From the NCBI GenBank assembly GCA_934539295.1, contig CAKTCN010000021.1:1-58956 (forward strand): a DNA stretch of 58,956 nucleotides, given 5' to 3'. The notes beneath the pieces are model-generated. The model saw only the letters and a list, made by a program, of their open reading frames with translations, was not told the origin of the DNA and did not search any database. Origin of the DNA: an uncultured Allosphingosinicella sp. Its GTDB lineage: Bacteria; Pseudomonadota; Alphaproteobacteria; Sphingomonadales; Sphingomonadaceae. A program made the position numbers and the translations under genes. This document shows positions 9,612 to 17,672 of this stretch, piece by piece. Every line of letters starts with the position of its first letter. The first letter of the stretch is position 1.

Positions 9612-9789
9612 AAGCAACGATCGAGAAAGAGGATGCTTTTCGGTTGGGGGTTGAGATTGCTGAGGAAGTCCGCTAGGGGCGCGTTCGTTGTCGCAGGAGC
9701 CTGGCTCCGCGGCCGCCGTCCGAGACAGTTGGTGAAGGCTATCCGGCCTTCTTAATGTCCAGCCTAGACGGGGAAAGAGTTTCTATCCG
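9612..9789. other. intergenic region between the receptor promoter and the rplJ leader
   Basis: No credible gene is seen between the Fur-like box and the rplJ leader. A small hairpin (GAAGGC, loop TATCCG, GCCTTC) lies at about 9733-9750. The rplJ promoter must lie somewhere in or after this stretch, but I could not pick out a convincing -35/-10 pair. Confidence 0.5.
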
Positions 9790-9940
9790 GTTGCTGTTTG
9801 CAGCGCCGGTCCGCCCGCCCTGCGGGCTAGACCTTACCCCATCACGGACATAGCCCCTTCCGAAGGCGCTCGCGCCCTTGGAACGGTCTTGTAACCTGTT
9901 CCGTCCGGGCTCGTCCCGAGCGGGGCATATTTTGGAGTAA
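9790..9940 (+). promoter_or_regulatory. structured rplJ leader (candidate L10 leader)
   Basis: The roughly 150 nt before rplJ are GC-rich and full of complementary stretches, including GCTCG-TCC-CGAGC near 9909-9921 and CCGCCC/GGGC pairs near 9809-9828. In many bacteria the L10-L7/L12 complex binds such a leader to repress rplJL. Its presence here is inferred from position and folding potential, since no covariance search was run. Confidence 0.45.
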
Positions 9941-9943
9941 GGC

Positions 9944-10459
9944 ATGGATCGCGCTCAAAAGGCCGAAGCCGTCGCCGCGCTGAAGCAGACGTTCGAAGAG
10001 ACTGCGGTGGTCGTGATCACCCGCAATCTCGGCATGTCGGTGGCCCAGTCCACCGCCCTGCGCGGACGCATGCGGGATGCGGGCGCCAGCTACAAGGTGG
10101 CCAAGAACACGCTCGCGCTCATTGCCGCCGAGGGCACGACCTACGCCTCGATCAGCAACCTGCTGACGGGGCCGACGGGCATCGCCACCTCCACCGACCC
10201 GGTTGCGGCTGCCAAGGCAGCCGTCGACTTCGCGAAGACGACCGACAGGTTCGAAATCGTGGGCGGTGCGATGGGCGACACGGTCCTCGACGTCAACGGC
10301 GTGAAGGCGCTGGCCGAGCTTCCGTCTCTCGATGAACTGCGTGGTACGATTATCGGCCTCATCCAGGCGCCGGCAACGAAGATCGCGCGGACCATCAACG
10401 AGCCGGGTGCACAGCTTGCGCGTGTCTTCGGCGCCTTTGCGGCGAAAGAAAACGCTTAA
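9944..10459 (+). CDS. rplJ: 50S ribosomal protein L10
   Basis: L10 (171 residues, usual length) anchors the L7/L12 stalk to 23S rRNA. The N-terminal MDRAQKAEAVAALKQTF, the rRNA-binding RGRMRDAGASYKVAKNTLA segment and the C-terminal stalk helix (residues about 130-171) that binds L7/L12 are all present. A good ribosome binding site, GGAGTAAGG, precedes ATG 9944. It forms an operon with rplL (45 bp gap). Unusually, rplK-rplA are not upstream and rpoB is not directly downstream. Confidence 0.97.
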   Translation: MDRAQKAEAVAALKQTFEETAVVVITRNLGMSVAQSTALRGRMRDAGASYKVAKNTLALIAAEGTTYASISNLLTGPTGIATSTDPVAAAKAAVDFAKTTDRFEIVGGAMGDTVLDVNGVKALAELPSLDELRGTIIGLIQAPATKIARTINEPGAQLARVFGAFAAKENA

Positions 10460-10504
10460 TCTCAATCGATTGAAGGGCGTCCTTCGCCCGAATGGAGACT
10501 TAAA

Positions 10505-10879
10505 ATGGCAGACATCAATTCCCTCGTCGAGCAGCTTTCCGAGCTGACCGTCCTCGAAGCCGCAGACCTCGCCAAGGCCCTGGAAGAGAAGTGGGGCGTT
10601 TCGGCCGCCGCTGCTGTTGCAGTTGCTGGCCCGGCCGCTGGCGCCGCTGCCCCGGCTGCTGAAGAGCAGACCGAGTTCGACGTGATCCTCACCGGCGACG
10701 GTGGCAAGAAGATCAACGTCATCAAGGAAGTCCGCGCCATCACCGGCCTGGGCCTTGGCGAAGCCAAGGCGCTCGTCGAAGGCGCGCCGAAGCCAATCAA
10801 GGAAGGCGTCAACAAGGAAGAGGCCGAGAAGATCAAGAAGCAGATCGAGGAAGCCGGCGGCACGATCGAGCTCAAGTAA
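10505..10879 (+). CDS. rplL: 50S ribosomal protein L7/L12
   Basis: This 124-residue stalk protein recruits translation factors. Residues 1-30 ([29 protein letters not shown]) form the dimerisation domain that binds L10. An Ala/Pro hinge (about 33-52) leads to the C-terminal factor-binding domain with [24 protein letters not shown] is preceded by GGAGACTTAAA. A strong terminator follows, so the rplJL transcript probably ends here. Confidence 0.98.
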   Translation: MADINSLVEQLSELTVLEAADLAKALEEKWGVSAAAAVAVAGPAAGAAAPAAEEQTEFDVILTGDGGKKINVIKEVRAITGLGLGEAKALVEGAPKPIKEGVNKEEAEKIKKQIEEAGGTIELK

Positions 10880-10911
10880 GCTCAGCTTCGATCCTTCCGG
10901 GTTCGAAAAAG

Positions 10912-10946
10912 AGGGGCGGTTCCCAAACGGGAGCCGCCCCTTTTTC
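10912..10946 (+). terminator. rho-independent terminator after rplL
   Basis: A perfect 13-bp stem, AGGGGCGGTTCCC and GGGAGCCGCCCCT with loop AAAC, is followed by TTTTCTT. This is a textbook intrinsic terminator 32 bp after the rplL stop, separating rplJL from what follows. Confidence 0.92.
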
Positions 10947-10982
10947 TTGCCTCTCCGCCGTATGCGTCGCGACCTCATGCGT

Positions 10983-11050
10983 GCTCCTGCGAAGGCAGGA
11001 GCCTAGTCTCACCGACCTGCGCGGCTGGGCTCCTGCTTTCGCAGGAGAAC
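10983..11050. repeat. GCTCCTGCGAAGGCAGGAGC-type repeat pair
   Basis: Two copies of a short palindrome are present, GCTCCTGCGAAGGCAGGAGC at 10983-11002 and GGGCTCCTGCTTTCGCAGGAG at 11027-11047, separated by 24 bp. Together they form a larger inverted array. The motif is a frequent sphingomonad intergenic repeat (from memory). The stop codon and last few codons of the membrane-protein gene on the minus strand are built from it. Confidence 0.7.
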
Positions 11051-11821
11051 ATGGGCGTAATCAGTCGTGCGATCGTCCTCAGCCAGGCTGACCTGCGCCT
11101 CATCCGTCGCACGCTTCGCCACCGCGAAGTCGATCGCTGGCAGCAGCATCGCCATGTAGCCGACGAACAAAGTGTCGAGCGCCAGCAGCGCGGCCGACAC
11201 AGCCGCCGGCGCGAACATGGCGCCAATACCGAGCGCATAGTGCAGCACCATCGCGGGCACGAGCACGGCCAAGTTGAATAGAAAGCTGCGCCCCACCTGC
11301 CCCGACATGATCCGCAGCGACGCGCCGAGATCCACCCGGGCGTTACCCACCGCCGACGCCACCTTCCAAGGCGCGAAGAGCAACTCGAATGCCATGGCGC
11401 CGAGCATCGCAGCAAAGCCGGCGAGGAACAGCGCCCTGCCCTCCAGCACGCCCGACAGCAGGTCGCCGCCCGCATTCTGCGCCAGGACCATCAGCAGGTT
11501 GAACATCAGCACTGGCGCGAACAGGGCCATTGCGCGCGGGTCGACGCGCAGCGTGCGGGCCTCGTCGCCCCAGGCGAGATGGCGCCAGGCAAAATAGCAG
11601 ACCAGGAACAATATGCCGGTCTTGGCATAGCCGAAGCCCATCCGCAGCGGGTGAGCCTCCACGGCTGCCGCCGCCTCGAGACCGGAATACATGCCGAGCT
11701 GCCATTCGACGAGGTGCTGCGCGCCCTCGATCGCGACGGCGGCGCCGACCACGATCGGCAATGCCCGCACGAGCATCCCGGCGGCGCGATGGGTTTCCTT
11801 CACGTCCTTCCACATGATCAT
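11009..11821 (-). CDS. hypothetical integral membrane protein
   Basis: This 270-residue protein has about five to six hydrophobic segments, around residues 18-35, 65-85, 98-115, 128-147, 175-198 and 205-228. I do not recognise a named family. It overlaps the upstream XRE regulator gene by 4 bp and so is the last gene of a three-gene operon (DUF2975, XRE, this). The C-terminal end (about RKQEPSRAGR) is encoded by an intergenic repeat, suggesting the original end was replaced when the repeat inserted. Function unknown; a membrane partner of the DUF2975 protein is an inference from coupling. Confidence 0.75.
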   Translation of the reverse strand: MIMWKDVKETHRAAGMLVRALPIVVGAAVAIEGAQHLVEWQLGMYSGLEAAAAVEAHPLRMGFGYAKTGILFLVCYFAWRHLAWGDEARTLRVDPRAMALFAPVLMFNLLMVLAQNAGGDLLSGVLEGRALFLAGFAAMLGAMAFELLFAPWKVASAVGNARVDLGASLRIMSGQVGRSFLFNLAVLVPAMVLHYALGIGAMFAPAAVSAALLALDTLFVGYMAMLLPAIDFAVAKRATDEAQVSLAEDDRTTDYAHVLLRKQEPSRAGR

Positions 11822-12027
11822 TCCCCCTTCCGATATTCGAGCAGGTCGGCCGGCTGGCAGTTCAGCGCGTCGCAGATCGCCTCCAGCGTCGAGAAGCGCA
11901 CGGCCTTGGCTTTGCCGGTCTTGAGGATCGACAGGTTGGCGAGCGTGATGTCGACGCGTGTCGCGAGTTCGGTCAGCGTCATGCCGCGGTCCTGCAGCAC
12001 GGCGTCCAGATTGACGAGGATCGGCAT
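11818..12027 (-). CDS. XRE/Cro-family helix-turn-helix regulator
   Basis: A 69-residue stand-alone HTH protein, starting at ATG 12027. It is essentially one DNA-binding domain: LDAVLQDRGMTLTELATRVDITLANLSILKTGKAKAVRFSTLEAICDALN, followed by CQPADLLEYR. This is the compact YozG-like form. It overlaps the DUF2975 gene by one base and the membrane-protein gene by 4 bp. XRE/DUF2975 pairs are a recurrent arrangement. It probably controls its own operon through the CGATATG repeats found 30-80 bp upstream of the first gene. Confidence 0.88.
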   Translation of the reverse strand: MPILVNLDAVLQDRGMTLTELATRVDITLANLSILKTGKAKAVRFSTLEAICDALNCQPADLLEYRKGE

Positions 12028-12542
12028 CAGACCGTGCCTTCCAGGTCCTCGCTCATGCGCGTGCCTTCGCGGAACACGCGTGCGAGCACGAACAGGAGGA
12101 GGATCGCCAGCCACGGCGTGATGGTGAAGCTCCAGCGGAAGTAATCGTCGGAGACCAATGCATAATCGACCCAGGCGAAGCCGAGATCGAGCAGTTGTAT
12201 GCCGAGCAGCAGCCATGCGATCGCGCGGAGCCGGTCGGCATTTTCGGCGAGGAAGGGTGTCCCCTCCCGCACCGAGGCGACGATGGCCGCCAGCCGCTTC
12301 AGCAGCAGATGCGCCACGCCCGACGTGCCGATCGCGATCAGCATGACGGCACGGATTGCAGGCAGATTGGCCTGGATCTCGGCCAGCTCACGCGGATCGT
12401 TCATCCGCGGCGCGACGATATGGTCGAGCAGGAAGGTGAGCCCGAAGACGAGCCCGAGCAGCAAGGCGAAGAGCAGGTTGAGCGCAACCAGCCATGCCAG
12501 GAGGTTATGCGAGAGAGCCAGGGACCGGGATCGAACGAGCAT
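12027..12542 (-). CDS. DUF2975 domain membrane protein
   Basis: A 171-residue protein with four hydrophobic segments, at about residues 14-38, 65-82, 104-124 and 140-155, and the DUF2975-type phrases GTPFLAENADRLRAIAWLLLGIQLLDL and FVLARVFREGTRMSEDLEGTV. DUF2975 proteins are usually encoded with a small XRE regulator, exactly as here, and their biochemical role is unknown. It is the first gene of the operon; the start at 12542 lies just downstream of the repeat-rich promoter region. Confidence 0.85.
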   Translation of the reverse strand: MLVRSRSLALSHNLLAWLVALNLLFALLLGLVFGLTFLLDHIVAPRMNDPRELAEIQANLPAIRAVMLIAIGTSGVAHLLLKRLAAIVASVREGTPFLAENADRLRAIAWLLLGIQLLDLGFAWVDYALVSDDYFRWSFTITPWLAILLLFVLARVFREGTRMSEDLEGTV

Positions 12543-12570
12543 GACGACGACTCCATGAGTTATCGTCTTT

Positions 12571-12624
12571 CGATATGCTCAGCACACCTCATATCGTCAA
12601 TCAATAATATTGAATTTCGATATG
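12571..12624. promoter_or_regulatory. candidate operator array for the XRE/DUF2975 operon
   Basis: CGATATG at 12571-12577 and CATATCG at 12590-12596 form a perfect inverted repeat, and a third CGATATG lies at 12618-12624. Between them is the near-perfect palindrome TCAATAATATTGA (12601-12613). The tract is far more AT-rich than its surroundings. The likely reader is the XRE protein encoded in the operon. Confidence 0.55.
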
Positions 12625-12664
12625 TAGCCCGGCAGCTTCGGAAAAGGCTGCCGGGCGCTATGGA

Positions 12665-14824
12665 TCAGAAGTCCACGTTCACCGACACGAACAGGCGTCG
12701 CGGCTCCTGGTTGTTGGCGAAGCGCTGGGCGTACACGGTGCGTCCCGTCTGCGTGTAGGGCAGATATTCAACGAAGTCGGTGTCGAACAGGTTGTAGACC
12801 GCCGCGTTCAGCGTGACATTGTCGGTCAGGTCGTAGCCCGCGCCGATATGCAGCAGTTCGTAGCTGCTGAAATCGCCGAGCGCGTCCTGCGCTGCGCCGG
12901 CGCCGCGATAGCGGCCCGAACGCACTTCGCCGCGCGCCCACAGGTTCAGATCGTCCGTCGCGCGCCAGCGCAGCGAGGAGTTGAACATATGCTTGGGCGT
13001 GCCGATCAGCGGCAGCCCCTCTTCCGCACCCGTCTTCTGCTCGCTTTCCGTATAGGTGTAATTGGCCGACAGGCTGAGCGCCGGCGTGAAGCGGTAGCGA
13101 GCCGCCACCTCAATCCCGCGCGTCACCGCCTCGTCGATGTTGATCGACTGGCCGAACAGGTCGACGTTCGGGAAGGCGCCGACGTTGAGGCAGCCCGGCC
13201 GGTTGGGTGCCAGGCGGAACTGACAGTTGGGAATGCCCGGCCCTGACGCGATCTTGTCCTTGAAGTCGTTGTTGAAGAAGGTGACGTTGCCGGTCAGGCC
13301 CACGCCGCTGTCGAAATAGGCGCCGATCTCGGCCGTGGTCGAGATTTCGGGCTTGAGGCCGGGCGTGCCGATCAACGGGATTGTCCCCTGCCCGCCGAAG
13401 CCGGTGATGCCCTCCGCGATCTGCTCGAGGCGCGGCGTCTTGAAGCCGCGGCTGACCCCGCCCTTCAGCGTGAACCAGTCGGACGCCGTCCACACCGCAT
13501 AAGCGCGCGGCGAGAATTTGCCGCCGAAAGTCGAATGGTCATCATACCGGCCGCCCAGCGTCAGCGTCAGACCCTCGGCAAGTCCGATCCCGCCCTCGAC
13601 GAAGCCCGCCCACTGGTCGAACTCGTACGGCGCAGGCGCCACGCCGTCGACCATCCGCGCGGCCCAGAACTGCCCGCCGACGGTGAACACCACCGGGCCG
13701 AGTTCGGAAATGAGGCGGCTGTCCACGATCGTGTTGGTCGCGCGAAGCTCACGCGCATCGCCCGGCGTGGCGCCCGGCGTGCCCGGCGGGATGGTGCGGC
13801 CGGTCGTCTCGGTCGCATTGCGGGTGATGGTGGTTTCCAGCGTGCCGAAGCCCGCCCGCCAATTGTGGGCCAGCGTATACTGATCGCGGATGAAGGTCAT
13901 CTCGGGACCATAGCCTCCCTGCACCGTGCCGGTGCCGAGTTGCGAATCCGAATTGTCGTACCATTGGTCCGAATAATCATAGTCGAACCACAGATCGTGG
14001 TCGGTCGAGGGCGTCAGCGAAACGCGCCCGCCCAGCGTATAGATCTTGGACTTGACCGGGGCGGGTCCGCGCGTGGACACCTCGATCGGATTGCCGTTCA
14101 CATCCTCGTAGCTGAGCGACGATGCTTCGCGGTGGATATAGGAACCGCGCAGCGCCAGGCCGACCAGGTCGGTCGCGATCGGGCCGTTCACATAGGCATT
14201 GCCGCCATACGTGTTGCCGAAGCCGCCATCCTCCTGGATCGTGGCGTTGGCGACGGCGGAACCCGCCCAGCGCTCGCCGACCTTGCGCGTGATGATGTTG
14301 ATCACGCCGCCCATCGCGTCCGATCCGTAGAGCGTGGACATCGGCCCGCGCACCACCTCGATCCGGTCGATGGCGGACAGCGGCGGGATGAAGCTGGACG
14401 AGGTCTCGCCGAAGCCGTTGGGCGTGACACTGCCCGGCGAATTCTGGCGTCGGCCGTCGAGCAGGACGAGCGTATAGTCGCTCGGCATGCCGCGGATCGA
14501 GATGTTGAGACCGCCGGTCTTGCCTGCCGTCCCGCCGACATCGACGCCCTCGACGTCCACCAGCGCATCGGCGAGGTTGTTGAAGCGCTCGGTTTCCAGT
14601 TCCTCGCGGCCGATCACGCTGATGCTGGCCGGCGCGTCCTTGACCTTCTGTTCGAAGCCGGCGGCGGTGACGACGATCGGCTCGCCTTCGTCAGCCTCCT
14701 GCGCGCCGCCCTGGTCGGATCGGGTCGCGGTGACCGGCCCGCCTTGTGCCAGCGCGGCGGCCGGAATGACGGCTTGGCTGAGCAGAAGTGCCCGGACGAA
14801 CGAACTGGTTTGAAGAATGCGCAA
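12665..14824 (-). CDS. TonB-dependent receptor (FepA/CirA-like)
   Basis: This outer-membrane receptor has 719 residues. The signal peptide ends near AALAQ (about residue 27) and EPIVVTAAGFEQ serves as the TonB-box region. The plug has NISIRGMPSDYTLVLLDGRRQ and the DRIEVVRGPMSTLYGSDAMGGVINIIT signature of the FepA/CirA/BtuB branch. The barrel ends in FVSVNVDF, with an aromatic last residue. A Fur-like box lies about 36 bp upstream of ATG 14824, pointing to ferric siderophore or haem uptake. The ligand is not determinable here. Confidence 0.92.
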   Translation of the reverse strand: MRILQTSSFVRALLLSQAVIPAAALAQGGPVTATRSDQGGAQEADEGEPIVVTAAGFEQKVKDAPASISVIGREELETERFNNLADALVDVEGVDVGGTAGKTGGLNISIRGMPSDYTLVLLDGRRQNSPGSVTPNGFGETSSSFIPPLSAIDRIEVVRGPMSTLYGSDAMGGVINIITRKVGERWAGSAVANATIQEDGGFGNTYGGNAYVNGPIATDLVGLALRGSYIHREASSLSYEDVNGNPIEVSTRGPAPVKSKIYTLGGRVSLTPSTDHDLWFDYDYSDQWYDNSDSQLGTGTVQGGYGPEMTFIRDQYTLAHNWRAGFGTLETTITRNATETTGRTIPPGTPGATPGDARELRATNTIVDSRLISELGPVVFTVGGQFWAARMVDGVAPAPYEFDQWAGFVEGGIGLAEGLTLTLGGRYDDHSTFGGKFSPRAYAVWTASDWFTLKGGVSRGFKTPRLEQIAEGITGFGGQGTIPLIGTPGLKPEISTTAEIGAYFDSGVGLTGNVTFFNNDFKDKIASGPGIPNCQFRLAPNRPGCLNVGAFPNVDLFGQSINIDEAVTRGIEVAARYRFTPALSLSANYTYTESEQKTGAEEGLPLIGTPKHMFNSSLRWRATDDLNLWARGEVRSGRYRGAGAAQDALGDFSSYELLHIGAGYDLTDNVTLNAAVYNLFDTDFVEYLPYTQTGRTVYAQRFANNQEPRRLFVSVNVDF

Positions 14825-14859
14825 TGTTGCCCCCTTGCTGTTGGATGTCCTGCGTCGCT

Positions 14860-14878
14860 ATTGCGAAGCATTCGCATC
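14860..14878. promoter_or_regulatory. candidate Fur box of the second TonB receptor
   Basis: ATTGCGAAGCATTCGCATC has the dyad TTGCGAA/TTCGCA and aligns with the boxes at 5913 and 9593. It sits in the 83-bp gap between the phosphodiesterase stop and the receptor start. Confidence 0.65.
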
Positions 14879-14907
14879 TGGTTCAACAAGGGTTTTGTAA
14901 AGAAATG

Positions 14908-15960
14908 TTACGGCGCCGTTAGCGTTTCGGTTGCGGCGATCGCATCGGCCGGAAAATCGCTGAAAACGCCATCCACACCAAGCTCGATGAAGCGGCGATA
15001 TTCGGCCGCGGCGTCACCTCGCTTCTGCAGCGCCCCTCTGCGGTTCTCGAGCGGGAGGAAGTAGTTCTCGCTGCGAAAGGTCCAGGGGTGGACGACCAGC
15101 CCGGCCGCATGGGCATCGACAATGAAGCTGGTCGGCTGCGCGCTGCGACCCTCGGCATCGCGAGGCAGGATCAGCGCCTTGGCCGGGCCCACACCGGCAG
15201 CATAGGTCGCGATTTCCTTGAGCCCGGCGGTCGTGGCCATTGCGGCATAGCTCAGCTTGGTGCCATCCGCAGGCCCACCGCTCCCGTCCAGCAACTGCAC
15301 CAGCCGCACGCCGGTCAGCGCCTTCAGCCGCTTGAGATTGGCGACCTCGAACGATTGAATGAACACTGGGTCCTCGGCCTTGCCATAGCCGTTCTTCGCG
15401 AGCAGCCTCGCGAGTGCCTCCTCGAGCGGGAGGCCCGCCTCGCGGAAATAGGTCGGGTGCTTGGTCTCGATATAAAGGCCGATCCGCTTGCCGCGCGTCC
15501 CCTCACGCGACTTCACGAGATCGATGATCTCCTGCAAGGTCGGCACTTCCTCCTGCCCGTCCCAGGCCATGTTGGCGGGACGCAGTTGCGGCAGCCGCTC
15601 GCGGGCGCGGAGCGTCTTCAGCTCGGCCAGCGTGAAATCCTCGGTGAACCAGCCGGTCACCTGCCGCCCGTCGATCAATTTGGTGGTGCGGCGGTCGGCG
15701 AACTCCGGATGCCGTTCGACGTCGGTGGTTCCCGATATCTCATTCTCGTGCCGGGCGACGAGCACGCCGTCCTTGGTCATCACCACGTCGGGTTCGATGA
15801 AGTCGGCGCCCTGTTCGATCGCCAGGCCATAAGAGGCAAGCGTATGTTCGGGCCTTAGCCCGCTCGCGCCGCGATGCGCGATCACTATTGGGCGCGACGG
15901 CTCCAAGGCCTTCATGGCATCAACCTGCATCATGGCTAGCCCTAGCACCGTCATCCACAT
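14908..15960 (-). CDS. glycerophosphodiester phosphodiesterase
   Basis: This enzyme hydrolyses glycerophosphodiesters to glycerol-3-phosphate and an alcohol. The 350-residue frame has the catalytic HRGASGLRPEHTLASY motif (residues about 29-44) and the metal-site EPDVVMTKDGVLVARHE segment (GDPD signature). The inserted loop and YIETKHPTYF phrase are typical of the periplasmic GlpQ class, and LGVDGVFSDFPADA closes the barrel. The N-terminus is only weakly hydrophobic, so secretion is uncertain. A ribosome binding site (GGAGGCGCGAA) precedes ATG 15960. Downstream lies the TonB receptor in the same direction. Confidence 0.92.
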   Translation of the reverse strand: MWMTVLGLAMMQVDAMKALEPSRPIVIAHRGASGLRPEHTLASYGLAIEQGADFIEPDVVMTKDGVLVARHENEISGTTDVERHPEFADRRTTKLIDGRQVTGWFTEDFTLAELKTLRARERLPQLRPANMAWDGQEEVPTLQEIIDLVKSREGTRGKRIGLYIETKHPTYFREAGLPLEEALARLLAKNGYGKAEDPVFIQSFEVANLKRLKALTGVRLVQLLDGSGGPADGTKLSYAAMATTAGLKEIATYAAGVGPAKALILPRDAEGRSAQPTSFIVDAHAAGLVVHPWTFRSENYFLPLENRRGALQKRGDAAAEYRRFIELGVDGVFSDFPADAIAATETLTAP

Positions 15961-16183
15961 TTCGCGCCTCCATCTAACACCCCGACGCTAGGCTTAGAAT
16001 ATGACGTGCCGGGGTCATGAAGACGCGACAGCATGGCGGATCGTCATCGTGGTGCGACCGAGCCGACGCGATCGTGCACCGGCTCCGGTTTGCCGCCGAT
16101 CCTTTCTTTCGCATCGATTGATCTAAGTCCTTGTCGCGCCTCGCGCCTTTCGCCACTGGCGACCGCCAGCAAGTGGGGAAACA

Positions 16184-17641
16184 ATGCTTCGAGACACGCA
16201 GGAACTGCCCTTCGAGCAGGGAACATCGCCAACGCCCACGCCTGCCAATCGCCTGCCGTGGATCGAGGCGCGCCCTGGCCATCCCTATTTCTTCACCGAC
16301 AGCGGCGGAGCTTGGACGCCGGTCGGGCAGAATGACGCGATCACCTGGCCGGAACTGGCCGGCCTTTTCCGGGGCAAGGACCTGGATGGGGTCGAGCGAC
16401 ACCTGCGTCACCTGAAGGCGCAGGGCGTCAATTGCCTGCGCCTCATGCTCGAATATTGCCAGGGCGAGCACCGCTATATCGAGGGTCCCGTCGGTGCCTT
16501 CCGGCCGAACATGGTGCGCCTGTGGGACGATCTGTTCGCGATGTGCGAGCGGGTGGGCATGCACATCCTGCTGACTCCGTTCGACACCTTCTTCACCTGG
16601 ATTCGCTGGAAGCATCATCCTTACAACCGCGCCAATGGCGGACCGTGCGCCGGGCGTGGCGAACTGCTGACCTGCCACGCGACGATCGATGCGGTGAAGG
16701 CGCGGCTGGAGTTCGCGACACGGCGCTGGGGCGGCAGCCCTGCCTTGTTCGCCTGGGACATATGGAACGAGATGCACCCGGCGCATGCGGGCGATGCGGT
16801 GGAGCCGCTAGTCGCGTTCGTAGATGAGGTCGCGCCATGGCTGAAGGCGCTGGAGATGGAGGTGCATGGCCGGCGTCATCCGCTGACCGTGTCCGTATTC
16901 GGGCCGGAGCTGCTCAACGCCCCGGCGCTGGCCGATCCCATCTTCCGCCACCCCGAACTCGATTTCGCGAACATCCACCTCTACGAGCGCGGAACGATCG
17001 ACAGCCCCCGCAACACCGTCGCGCCTGCGCTCGCCACGGGGCGGCTGATGGCCTCAGCGCACGGCGAGATCCGCGACCAGCGCCCGCTCTTCGACAGCGA
17101 GCATGGGCCGATACACAGCTTCAAGGACAAGAAAATCGTCCTGCCCGAGCCATTCGACGACGAATATTTCCGGCACATGCAATGGGCGCACCTCGCCAGC
17201 GGCGGGGCGGGCGGCGGCATGCGCTGGCCGAACCGCCATCCGCATGTGCTGACCGCCGGCATGCGGCGAGCACAGGGTGCGCTGGCGCGCTTTCTCCCTG
17301 AAATCGACTGGACCTGCTTCAATCGCCGCTGCTGGAACGAGCAACTGGACCTGTCCGCCAACGGCGTTGCCGCGTTCGGATGCGGCGACGGCGACCAGGC
17401 GGTCCTGTGGCTGCTGCGCACCGAAGCGACGGGCCGCGACGGCATGATCAAGCGCGACGCCAAAGCGCGCGAGGTGAGCGTGACCTGCCCCGGCAAGGGC
17501 CGATACCGCGTTCGGCTATTCGACACCGAAGCTGGAACGATCGTGCGGGAGATGGATGAAGAGGCGAGCGAAGGCAGGCTCGACATCCGGGTTCAGGATT
17601 TCGTGCGCGACATCGCGATCGCGGTGACGCGGTTGGCGTAG
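16184..17641 (+). CDS. GH5-like (clan GH-A) glycoside hydrolase
   Basis: A 485-residue protein with a (beta/alpha)8 glycosidase core similar to cellulase/mannanase family 5. The acid/base Glu is in WDIWNEMHP (about residue 196) and the nucleophile Glu in LFDSEHGP (about residue 306), with a conserved Trp/His-rich substrate cleft (HHPYNRANGGPC). Residues beyond about 370 look like a small beta-sandwich. There is no signal peptide, so it is probably cytoplasmic and would act on imported oligosaccharides. It stands alone between divergent and convergent neighbours. The substrate cannot be assigned. Confidence 0.82.
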   Translation: MLRDTQELPFEQGTSPTPTPANRLPWIEARPGHPYFFTDSGGAWTPVGQNDAITWPELAGLFRGKDLDGVERHLRHLKAQGVNCLRLMLEYCQGEHRYIEGPVGAFRPNMVRLWDDLFAMCERVGMHILLTPFDTFFTWIRWKHHPYNRANGGPCAGRGELLTCHATIDAVKARLEFATRRWGGSPALFAWDIWNEMHPAHAGDAVEPLVAFVDEVAPWLKALEMEVHGRRHPLTVSVFGPELLNAPALADPIFRHPELDFANIHLYERGTIDSPRNTVAPALATGRLMASAHGEIRDQRPLFDSEHGPIHSFKDKKIVLPEPFDDEYFRHMQWAHLASGGAGGGMRWPNRHPHVLTAGMRRAQGALARFLPEIDWTCFNRRCWNEQLDLSANGVAAFGCGDGDQAVLWLLRTEATGRDGMIKRDAKAREVSVTCPGKGRYRVRLFDTEAGTIVREMDEEASEGRLDIRVQDFVRDIAIAVTRLA

Positions 17642-17650
17642 CCTCACCTG

Positions 17651-17669
17651 CCCACTATAGCGAAGTGGG
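17651..17669. terminator. short hairpin between convergent genes
   Basis: CCCACT and AGTGGG form a 6-bp stem around ATAGCGA between the GH5-like gene and uvsE. No T-tract follows, so terminator function is only possible. Confidence 0.3.
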
Positions 17670-17672
17670 GGC

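Noticed and set aside
13535..15064. 509-codon plus-strand frame opposite the second TonB receptor
   Set aside because: Composition is that of a shadow, and it runs through the Fur-box region and into the phosphodiesterase gene.
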